DNA from: Gymnopus androsaceus JB14
Lineage: Eukaryota; Basidiomycota; Agaricomycetes; Agaricales; Omphalotaceae
Direction: 5' to 3'
DNA length: 64,000 bases
Assembly: GCA_009733575.1 (NCBI GenBank)
Contig: ML769738.1
Location: 1 to 64,000 of the forward strand
Below, in pieces: positions 55,243-64,000 of this stretch. The position numbers and the translations under genes were made by a program. The notes beneath the pieces were generated by a model, which worked only from the letters and a program-made list of their open reading frames with translations, made no database searches and had not been told where the DNA came from. Each line of letters opens with the position of its first letter. The first letter of the stretch is position 1.

Positions 55243-56346
55243 TAGGGATCCCCACCATATAATTTATGGTACTTTACGGGTACCTCCTGGACCGTAGTTG
55301 CCATGAAGAATATTTCATGACCTCTTACGGTACGGTAACAGTATTTTTTACAGGTTTACAGCTGTATTTACGGCAAGAGGTATTCAAGAATTTAGGTGCC
55401 CATATGACCTTAGGGGGGGGGTGGGTCTGAAGGGTCCTTAAATCTGAAACATTTTTAGTGGTATACAGTCATTTGCACCAGGTTTGACAACTCAAATTGG
55501 TATTTTTTTGACCTGGTTGGAATTGGAAGCTTATAACCATCTATATACAAGGAGATTTTCCTTTTCAGAGGACTTGATCACAGCTTGGTTGTGACTTGCC
55601 TAAAATTTTTGCATGCCAGATGACCCACTACACAATTTAATGGTGTGCATTTGTGTATGTTGTAATGATATGTCAATGTGGAATGGTCACTAAATGCTTG
55701 TAAGATATTTTGAGAAAATTTTTGGAACAATCTGCCTTGAGAAACCATCTTATTGTGAGAAATAATTTCCCTATATGGCAGGTAGGAGGGGGGGAGGGGC
55801 CTATGAGTGACCTTAAAGCTGAAATACAAGGTCATGTATAGATTCAATTTTTTGAACACCTCTTGATTTACGGGTATATCCTATCACATGTTCATTTTTC
55901 TTTTCACAAAAAAACCATAGTATTTCAGTGCTTAAAATTGCAAGGCATGATAACACAAAGATAGTCACTTTAGTTTTTCAGTCACAGTGTATTCACCAGA
56001 GATATAGCAAAAATGACTTCATTTATTAATATCATCAGTTTGGAATGTTGAGAAAAATCTGGTAATGACTGTTTTCTTATGAATGAAGCTGTATTTTTAT
56101 ACTATGTATACATAGAATGATTGCCTAATGATTGCATCTAGTGTAAATGTAGCAAAAATATAATATATTTTGCGAGAAAATTCAATTATTTTTATGAGCC
56201 ATATGGTAGGTATACGGTAAGTATATGGTATACTGCAGAGCCGTACCCGTAACCATAAGTCATTTTCAAGATCCCTATACAAATTACGTCTACCTGTCTA
56301 CCCATACCCATAAAACTGTACTATACGGTTACGGTGGGGATCCCTA
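55243..56346. mobile_element. hAT-like non-autonomous element (1104 bp), 8 bp target duplication
   Basis: The ends read TAGGGATCCCCACC and GGTGGGGATCCCTA (inverted). GAATCAAT (55235-55242) and GAATCGAT (56347-56354) flank it directly, an 8-bp duplication with one mismatch. TA-GGG termini with an 8-bp duplication fit the hAT superfamily. Subterminal TACGGT and ACCGTA words are abundant at both ends. No transposase frame. Confidence 0.75.
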
Positions 56347-56537
56347 GAATCGATTATCTGTCCATCAACACTGGTGATTCGCTCAAACAATCTATAAAGC
56401 AAAAAAAAATAATGACAGTAGTTGAATGCACACTATCTTCCAGCACTGAGTCTGTGGTTGTTTCGAGTTGTTGCCAACATCGTACTTACAACTTACTTAT
56501 TCTAACACACTCATACTACTGCAATCAATGATTGCTG

Positions 56538-56600
56538 CCCTTTATAGAATCCACCATCCCGGTAAGGGTTTCAGCAATTCCCCCTCATTGGAATAACCTC
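56538..56600 (-). pseudogene. DUF4419 C-terminal relic
   Basis: On the minus strand this reads GELLKPLPGWWIL then stop, matching the KPLPGWW region near the end of both DUF4419 copies, with DNA identity of about 75% over 60 bases. Flanking similarity is lost. It shows that a third DUF4419 copy once stood inside the CpG-depleted island. Confidence 0.5.
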
Positions 56601-56698
56601 TGTGGAAGTATTTGGTGGCTGAGGTTCTGTGTGTCAAAGTAATGAACCTGTATGTAAATATATCCAAAACATTTTCTTTAAGTCTAGTTTTATAAGAA

Positions 56699-56945
56699 CC
56701 TCAGGTTGACCTGGGAAGTCTGAGACAGTCTAAGGCACTCAGGACATCTCAGGAGACCTCAGGAACTCTCAGGCTGCAATCAGGTTGGACTCAGGTGGCA
56801 CTCAAGCTGTACCCAGGTTGTGCTTAGGCCACCACTAGCCCCCCCCCCCCCCAGGCTGGTTCAGTTTATCTTAGGATTTGAGCAAATCCCTGGGTCACCC
56901 AGGTCACCTAGGTTTATCAGGCTGCCCAGGTCATTTTAGGTTAGC
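56699..56945. repeat. CTCAGG/CCCAGGT low-complexity repeat with a C-15-type run
   Basis: CTCAGG and CCAGGT variants recur about twenty times, interrupted by a run of about 15 C. No coding content between 56601 and 57365. Confidence 0.7.
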
Positions 56946-57365
56946 CTATAAGATCACTCTTGGTGGCCTTTTTGCTGATGGAGTCGAGACCCCAAAATAG
57001 GGGAAAATCTGCAGAGACTGTGAATAGATGTGATATAGCAGCTCAAGTTCACAATAGACACCTGGATTGACTTGTATGACAGTTTCAGAACTATTTTTGT
57101 TGATGGAACCTTGAATAAGGTTTTTCACGAACATCTGTAATTCTGCATTTGAAGCTTGAACACTAGATTGAACAGAATAACTTCTTTCTGTGCTGTGTCC
57201 AGTCTGCTAACATTAATTCAGAAACTCAATTGAAGAAAGGAACAAAATTATCACCACCATTAAATCAGTTATAAAACTTATACTCATCATCAAGCCAAGT
57301 ACGCAATCAGATGAAATTGAACCTATACCTCATACATAGCAACATTCTTACTCATTAACTATAGA

Positions 57366-60300
57366 TTACAGTCCAACATGAATAAATGGAGCCCATCGTA
57401 ATGGCGAAACTCCTTCAGCGCGAAGCCTACCCACAGCCATATGCAATGCATATGCAGCATTGCACACATCAAATGTACCATCCTTGAACAAATGTGTGTA
57501 AAACTCCTTAGCCACCACAGGCCCATCACAGTCTACTATACTCCACATTGTCCCCACGACACCCTTGAAACCAGCAAAAAGCATACTAGCTGACATATGC
57601 ACAACCTCATCTGTGATATCATGCTCTGGGTCCATATGGCCCATTGCAGTCTGGCATGCACTTAAAAAGGCCAGTTCCGCATGCGGGAGATCCATCTCCA
57701 GTAGCTCCGCAATGGTAAGCTTGTCAGATGTGCTGGAAAGGTACAAGCAGCTTTCAAATGGTGTGCTAGGATCCTGAAATCCATGTAGGGCAAAGTGGAC
57801 AATGTTGGTAGTAGGAAGCAATTTTAGAATGGCCTCTTGTGTGGCAGTTATGTCCCCTAGCATGGTGACTGGAATACCAAAACTGTTTAAGACAGATTCA
57901 ATTTCTTGTGTCTCATTTACAACAGCCGGTAGGAAATTAAGCTTGTCTGTGTGTGTATGGTAAACTGCTAGAAGGTGGGGGTCATGTGGCTGGGTATGAG
58001 AAGCAGTCAAAGCTTTGTCAATGGAAAAAGGGGGGAGATAGGATGAGACTGTATAGTCATGAATGCTCAGACACTCTGAGTTTGAATAAATCCCTGCAGC
58101 ATGGATTGGAAGCTGCCAGAATTCACCAGTTGGATGCCACCAAACTCGGGGTGGCAGATCAGTATTGTGCTTTATGACATATTCAGTCAATTTAAAGCTG
58201 GTATGAACAAAATTGAACTTACCTTTTCCTGAAAGTTCAGTGTGATTAATACGGGTTTCACTATGCAGGTCCAGATATCGCCAAGGACATTAAATAATGA
58301 TACCTTTTTATGATCATTTGATTTGATGCCCAATCGACGGGTTTCTTCTGCCATTGGTGCTCGCATGGTCTTTCCCTCAATGATTCCTTGCAATTGATGC
58401 ACCAAAGTCTTGAGGTATTTTGGTGTACACATAGGCAGACGGACAAGTTCAATGCCTGATTGTCTATGCCGAATAATTAAGGCATCGCAGGTAAACATGC
58501 CTTTGTTGAGGACAACAAGTGGGAAACATCCTGCAGGAATGGAATCTACAAATGGGACCAGATCGGATATCTTTGTTGAGACAGGAGCTCCGGCTGCCAC
58601 AGAAGAACTAAAGTTTGGATCCCATTTTTCAAGGTCATGCATGAGCCTTCTTTCTCGCAGAGATCTCAAAGTTACCTCTATATCCACTCCCTCACTATGC
58701 CCATCCTGCCATATCCAGGGTGTATTTCTTCTTTCCACATCAGCTAACCCCCGCACCACATTCAAAATTGCATTATCATCTGAGCGACTTTTTTCTTTTT
58801 TGTGAGACTGAAAATGGATCAGGCGCTTCCAGACAGTTCCCTGCCCACGTTGCATAACTTTAAGAGCATCTTCAAGCCTTCCATATTCAATACAGTATTG
58901 AGTTGCATACTGCAACGTGCCCGCCATACCCATGCTATCCTCCGATATACAGTCAATGGACCGTAGTGTCACAGTTCCTGTAACAGCCAAGGATGCTAAG
59001 AGCTCCACACAGAGAATAAAAGCATCAACTACTGAGCTATCATTGTGATCCCTTGCAAGAAATGCCCACTTTTCTGCCATGGAGTGTCGAGAAGAGACAC
59101 TGCGAGTATGATCTAGTGCTGCTGCTTTTAAAGTCAAAAAAGCTCTCTCAAGATCTTTTGGGTCTTTGTAAAAATAGTAGCGTGAGCAGAGCGCTTCAGC
59201 TAGCTTTGGTATTCTAGTTTCCCATGCCCCATCTGTTTCCTGTGTTTCATTGGCCTCTTCACTTTGAGGTTCACTTGGTCCGGAATGTAGGAATGGTTTG
59301 CTGGCATATTCAATTGCTGCATTGAGTAAGGAATGCCGGACTGTTGGATCATAGAAAGCAAGGACAATCCATGATTGGAGAAGCTCCATTATTGCCAATG
59401 GAAGAGTTGAGTACCCCCACTTTGTGGCTGAATCAACAGCAAGCTTCCTGTAATGCACTGCATGTTGGAGAACTTCAATCCTTTCCGAATCATCATCACC
59501 ATTGATCTCATCAAGCACATCATCCAGCTGGTCTGTCAAAATCACATATTTGGCGTAGAGCCAGCGGTCAGGCCCTGGTAAATGTTTCTCCCATAGATCA
59601 AGTACGTCTTTAAGAGTTCCCAATGGCTGTAGAAGACGTCCTAGAGGATCTTCAGAGGTGGTCCGCCCAAAGCAATACCTAAGCAATTCCCCAATGTACA
59701 ATGCTCTACCATCAGCTTGCTGTGCTTCTTTGCTCAGACGGTGGAGCTTGATCCTGAAGCTCATCAGACTAACCCCATCATCAAAAGAATCAGGGAAGCA
59801 AGGTTTGAATGTATGTGGTACAATCAACTGCTCATCATCTAGTGGTTCTGAATAAGTAATTGCAAGCCTAGTGTGCAATTTCTGAACAAACAACCCTGCC
59901 AAAACACCATGTCGCCCATGATATGCCCCAAGCTGTTGCGAAACTGCCCATGCAGAGTCATACAGATATATGATAGGAATATTAAAATGATATGAAAGTT
60001 TCTTGAACTTCATGCAGCACTCCAAATATGAATCCCACTCTGACTCATTTCCAGATACTATATAGCTGGCTATGAGATTAAATGCTAATGCTGCCAGTGC
60101 CAATGGGTAGACAATTTGATCAGAGGACACTAGGCTCACTGCAAGTTTGTTCCTCTCAAGACACTCCACAAGTGTGCTATCAGTAACCAGCTTATTGCTT
60201 TGAGTGGCCTCAGACAGTCCAATCAATCCCAATGCTCTACTTGCAGGACTGATGTCATGAAGAGCCAGAGCTGATTGAAAGCACTGAATGCTCTGCTTCA

Positions 60301-60919
60301 AGACATCTTGATTGGGATTGTAGACCCATTTAATGAGGAACAGATGCCCGAGCATATAATAATCACTAAAATCCTCCTCACTAGAAGTCTTGATATTAAA
60401 ACTATTCCTTTGAAGCAAAAGAGCTTCATAGACTGATATGCAAGACTCTAGGTCACTCAATTGAGGAAAATAAGCAAAGCGGGTGAATATTGCAAGGACA
60501 GCAATTCTGAGTGACTGTGGATGTGAATATTTCTGCTGTTTAATGATGGTCTCTGCAAAATATATAGCAAGATTGAGGTCATCCAGTTGATGCAGCATAT
60601 CCCATCGTGCAAGGAGTGCACATGCAATATCCTGCATGATGCTGTGGCACCCTTGGTATGAGAGATCTGGGATGTTACAGAGACCAAAATGAAACTGCTC
60701 TAGACCTTGGTCAATATCTTGAACACTCTGCTCCAATATACTCCGGGAGACTAGACATTTTCCAAACAACATAAGCAATGCATGTGAATCTGACCTGAGT
60801 GGGTCGACACAGGAGATTGAGACAGAGCAAAGCAGTTGGTCAAGACATGCATCTAATTTGGTCTGATCTTGAGGGTTTTCTGACCAAGAAGCAAAAGATG
60901 ATTGATGAACTGACATCAC
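57366..60919 (-). CDS. TPR-CHAT protein (caspase-like protease domain)
   Basis: The start is the ATG at 60919 (MMSVHQSSFASWSENPQDQT). The first ~900 residues are helical, TPR-like (LEQFHFGLCNIPDLSYQGCH, DLNLAIYFAETIIKQQKYSH, QSIQCFQSALALHDISPASR, LQYATQYCIEYGRLEDALKV). A 53-nt intron (GTAAGTTC..CATAAAG, about 58168-58220) joins LNFQEK to HNTDLPPRVWWHPTG in phase. The C-terminal CHAT domain has the catalytic pair: His in NIVHFALHGFQ (about residue 1028) and Cys in AFLSACQTAMG (about residue 1071), followed by MLFAGFKGVVGTMWSIVDCD and AAYALHMAVGRLR. Total is about 1166 residues. CHAT domains are clan CD cysteine proteases related to caspases and separase. In prokaryotes TPR-CHAT proteins act in immune proteolysis; in Agaricomycetes they form a large uncharacterised family. 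The frame is intact and CpG-depleted. Confidence 0.9.
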
Positions 60920-61781
60920 TATAGTGCAGCATAGGGTGGTACTGTAAGATACTTATTATAAACCTGGTAGTCCATAATTGCTCACCTTTGTGGAACTGCA
61001 ATATCTGATGGGGGTATGCAAGCACGATCAAAACAAAAGCCAACTTATATATTACCTGAGCGCTAAATTTAGTGATGGAATGATGCTGAATTTAATCTCA
61101 CGGTGATCCACGTGTTCTGATTTCGTGCTTCGTGCACTGGTTTATGAGAAAAGCAGTCCACATTTGGCCAACTGCGGTAATAATCTAGTGTCCGTCGATC
61201 TCATTTATGCTTTCCCTTTCCTTAAAGCCTCCCTAAAGCCTAAAGTAGGCACATTCATCCTTCGAAGTCCAATGCAAAACTAACCTCTTACATTTTATAA
61301 AATCAAGATTTTAGCTACAGTTGAACGTCGTATGGCCTTGAAAAAGGAGAGAATACTTGCTTCGTACGAAATAGCGGTTATGCGTAAGTAAGTGCAATAC
61401 CTTGCTCCGGACTTCTCGCTGGAAGTGGTCTTCAAACGCAAACGCTCTCCGCCTCATTCCCTATCATCCAAACTTCTTAATCTTATCGCCGGCGCTTCAG
61501 CAGAACCCCTTATGCTCGGAAGGGTGGTATAAATCAAAGCAAGCCTACCGCGCGTCCTTGTATCCCAACGACGGTGAGATCCAGACACTCGCGTCAGTCA
61601 AAACTCGGAGTTGTGAAGCAGAAACATACATTTCAGAGTTAATATACAAAGTTATTTTGATAATTTCCAAGCTTTATCCCGTCGGTCTTTCACCAATGGT
61701 ACAAAATATCATGGATTCATGAAGACAATGCACTTTCAAACTTAGGAAACCGAGCAATGACTAGAATTCGGCTTCGGTTTC
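60920..61781. other. Intergenic; CpG-poor/CpG-rich boundary near 61070
   Basis: No gene seen. CpG returns at about 61070. Bases 61500-61781 resemble 52960-53150 downstream of DUF4419 copy 1 (words TACCGCGCG, GAAGCA.AA.CATACATT, CTCATCCACTGCG), so the duplication of the DUF4419 locus includes its 3' flank. Confidence 0.45.
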
Positions 61782-64000
61782 TCATCCACTGCGAGCAAGG
61801 CGCTGGCTCTCCAACTGTGCCATTATTTCTTCAAACTCTTTTTCTTCCTTCTCACGTTTGCTCTTTGCCTCGTTATCGAGGTCCTCCTCGCTCCGCTTTA
61901 TGAACATCCGCCATCCCGGCAGAGGCTTCAAGAGCGCTCTCTGTACATCCTTGATGTCGCTGACCTGGTACCCAACCAGTCCTGCGACCATCATCGTCTC
62001 GAACTTGAGACCATTATCATCTAGTTCCACATCAACTTCAGCAACGCTAATGGGAATGTTCCTGAGACCAACTCTGTGGTATGACACACCGTCAAGTACG
62101 AGGTTGCGATCTCCGACCTGCTTTTGAACGTATCCCTGGTCAGAATGGTGATATTCATAGATAGGATCCGGAGCGAGGTTTTTCAGCTCCTTGAAAAAAG
62201 TGAGCATGGACGTCCAACATTGGAAAAAAGGTCGTCCTTACATGCCCTGGCTCTCGTCCCAACCACTTTCCATCAACATCGAATACACAAAATGCATTCA
62301 CCCAGCCACCCAGGTAGTCCATACCACTTCCTTCATGATCTTCCGATGCGACCCTACCCCAGAAAGCCACATTGTCCGGATGATCTGGGGCTTCAAATGC
62401 GGAAACGAAGCGGGATATCACTGGCCTGAGGAGGTTAAACCAAGCCGTAGTTCGGGGACCGTAATGCTTTAGCTCTTCGATTCTGGCGAGAATCAACTTC
62501 CAATCCTCATCAGTTCCTTCAATGGTAACCTGGGTATGGCCATAATACTGTAAAATAAATCATTTGTGCAAATCTGGCGACTATGTTAGATTTTCGGTGT
62601 GCACAGCCAGGTAAGATTTGTGCACAACCATGTTAGATTTGCACACGACCATGTTTAGATTTGCACACAACCATGTTAGATTTATTCTCGGCACAAGCAA
62701 CAACCTTAGAATTCCTACGCTTTCCTATGATGTTCTATAGTTCCTGCCAATTAAGTATGAGTGGGCGCTAAATTAGATTTAAGCCTCTTCCAGACCAACC
62801 AAATAAGGGAAAAAGCTTCTTTTGGTATACGGCAGATAACTCCAACTATAAGCCCTACAAACTATGGAGATAAGATATCAAAACTATTATTTCTCAAGTC
62901 CATCATGCGCATCAATCATTGCCCACTGGCGTGCCTCCGCACGTTGCTCAATAACTCTAAGTCCAGTAGCTAATTTGAAGTTACAGTTTAAGTATTATTG
63001 GTACAGTTATACTAAAGGTCCTTGGGACTCATCTCTAACCTACAGTAACACAGGCAGCACTTCCCTGGGACCTAAGTATAGCTGTACTAACAATACTTAA
63101 ACTGTAACCTAGACAATCGAGAAGCGTGCGGAGGCATGCCAGCGGGCAATGACCGACGTGCATGACGGACTTAGAAAAATAACGGTTTTGATATCTTATC
63201 TCCTTAGTCGTTATCTGCTGTACTGAACACTTTTTCCCTTATTTGATTGGTCTGGAAGAGGCTTAAATCTAATTTAGCGCCCACTCGTACTTAATTGGCA
63301 GGAACTATAGAACATTGTAGGAAAGCGTAGGAATTCTAAGGTCGTTGCTCGTGCCGAAAATAAATCTAACATGGTTGTGCGCAAATCTAAACATGATCGT
63401 GTGCAAATCTAACATGCTTACATGGTTGTGCGCACCGAAAATCTAACATGGTTGCCCGATTTTGCACAAATGATTTATTTTACAGTATTATGGCCATACC
63501 TGGGGTATACCACAGATGAGCGTGAAACCATAGGTGAAGTATTTCTTCATTGGTGCCATCATAACCACCGAACTGACGGTGATATCGTTGTCAGTTGTAG
63601 TAGTGAAGTTGGGGCGAATCCAGTCGCAGATGGCAGGATCCTTCACGTTCTGCCGAATCAATCCTGTCATCTGCTGAGCCATGGACCCAAAATCGACAGT
63701 GTAGCGAGTGCCAACTGCATAAACCTCGAGATGTTTCCGACCTTTGTGGGCAACAAACTTGTCTCGCAGCTCCTCCGCATTGGCGTTGACGAAGAAGCTA
63801 AATTGGGTGAGGATTGCAATCCAGACATCATCTGGTCGTATGGACACAGCATGATGAGCACTGTATGCTTTGAGAAGTGTATGAACCAGACCATTGGTCT
63901 GGTGGATGACAACTCCGTTGGACATGGCATGGTCAAGAGATGACTGAAGGACCTCTTCACTTAGTTTTTGGCTTCCGCTTGCATTGAAATGCATGTTGAG
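61782..64000 (-). pseudogene. DUF4419 domain protein, copy 2, split by a foldback element and cut by the window end
   Basis: Same exon structure as copy 1: MHFNASGSQKLSEEVLQSSL and DDVWIAILTQFSFFVNANAE at the right, F.YGFTLICGIPQV interrupted at 63500, then VTIEGT, DWKLILARIEELKHYGPRTT, GGWVNAFCVFDVDGKWLGRE, the short intron near 62195-62241, and ELKNLAPDPIYEYHHSDQGY to KPLPGWRMFIKRSEEDLDNE. A 966-bp element sits in exon 1 between Gln-Val and Thr-Ile. Both sides are otherwise open, so the insertion is probably recent. The first ~20 codons lie beyond the window. Confidence 0.85.
62534..63499. mobile_element. 966 bp full-length foldback element with CTGG target duplication
   Basis: The termini are GTATGGCCATAATACTGTAA and its inverse; the two halves (each ~470 bp) are inverted copies to within about 40 bases of the centre. 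CTGG flanks it directly (62530-62533, 63500-63503). Removing the element and one CTGG gives GTAACCTGGGGTATACCACAG, matching GTAACCTGAGGTATGCCACAG of the uninterrupted DUF4419 copy 1 (near 53890). Inner words (TTAAACTGTAAC, GGTCC..GGGA) form a possible nested palindrome at 62975-63110. Confidence 0.9.

Overview
The window looks like an accessory, repeat-rich chromosome segment of a filamentous basidiomycete (Agaricomycetes-type). Reasons: genes are split by many 48-60 nt GT..AG introns; a NACHT-WD40 STAND gene, a seven-TM membrane protein of basidiomycete type, expanded aldo-keto reductases and DPBB secreted proteins are present; genes lie on both strands without operons; and the intergenic DNA is full of degenerate transposons and segmental duplications. 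There is one 25-N assembly gap (43666-43690).

Layout. 0-8 kb: a METTL25-type methyltransferase C-terminal exon fused to a fragment of a 7-TM gene, a TA-flanked foldback MITE, a 7-TM gene, an unrecognised gene with an NNCQ motif, and a secreted DPBB protein with a Ser-rich tail. 8-19 kb (minus strand): a ferric reductase with frame breaks, a truncated DPBB copy, a GH31 alpha-glucosidase, and an aryl-alcohol-dehydrogenase-type reductase (AAD1). 19-29.5 kb: a strongly CpG-depleted island with a broken NACHT-WD40 gene (14 near-identical WD40 repeats), a V-ATPase subunit d fragment fused to a GH31 5' fragment, and stacked MITEs. 28-34 kb: a second copy of the GH31-5'/AAD block; AAD2 carries a solo LTR inside an intron and is followed by another DPBB gene. 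34-46.7 kb: three copies of a second aldo-keto reductase. One is old and invaded by inverted arms, one is a frameshifted minus-strand copy, and one is an apparently intact plus-strand gene with a MULE-like element in its last intron. A duplicated AAD/DPBB piece and a Helitron helicase relic lie between them. 46.9-53 kb: an amino-acid permease, a small secreted protein and a HAUS1-like gene, with a 1.9-2.0 kb tandem duplication that made truncated and chimeric copies. 53-64 kb: two DUF4419 paralogs flanking a CpG-depleted island that holds a TPR-CHAT (caspase-like) gene and a hAT-like element; the second DUF4419 copy is split by a 966 bp foldback element.

How it works together. The metabolic genes (GH31, AKRs, ferric reductase, permease, DPBB) look like ordinary saprotroph functions in duplicated form. 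The NACHT-WD40 protein and the TPR-CHAT protein belong to families linked to non-self sensing and regulated proteolysis; both sit in CpG-depleted islands bordered by duplicated, transposon-laden DNA. Several transposon insertions can be dated and delimited because an uninterrupted paralog lies in the same window. No known operon-like or CRISPR system is present. The most novel material is the combination of CpG-depleted immune-type islands, intronic transposon insertions with paralogous empty sites, and gene fragments fused at duplication breakpoints.
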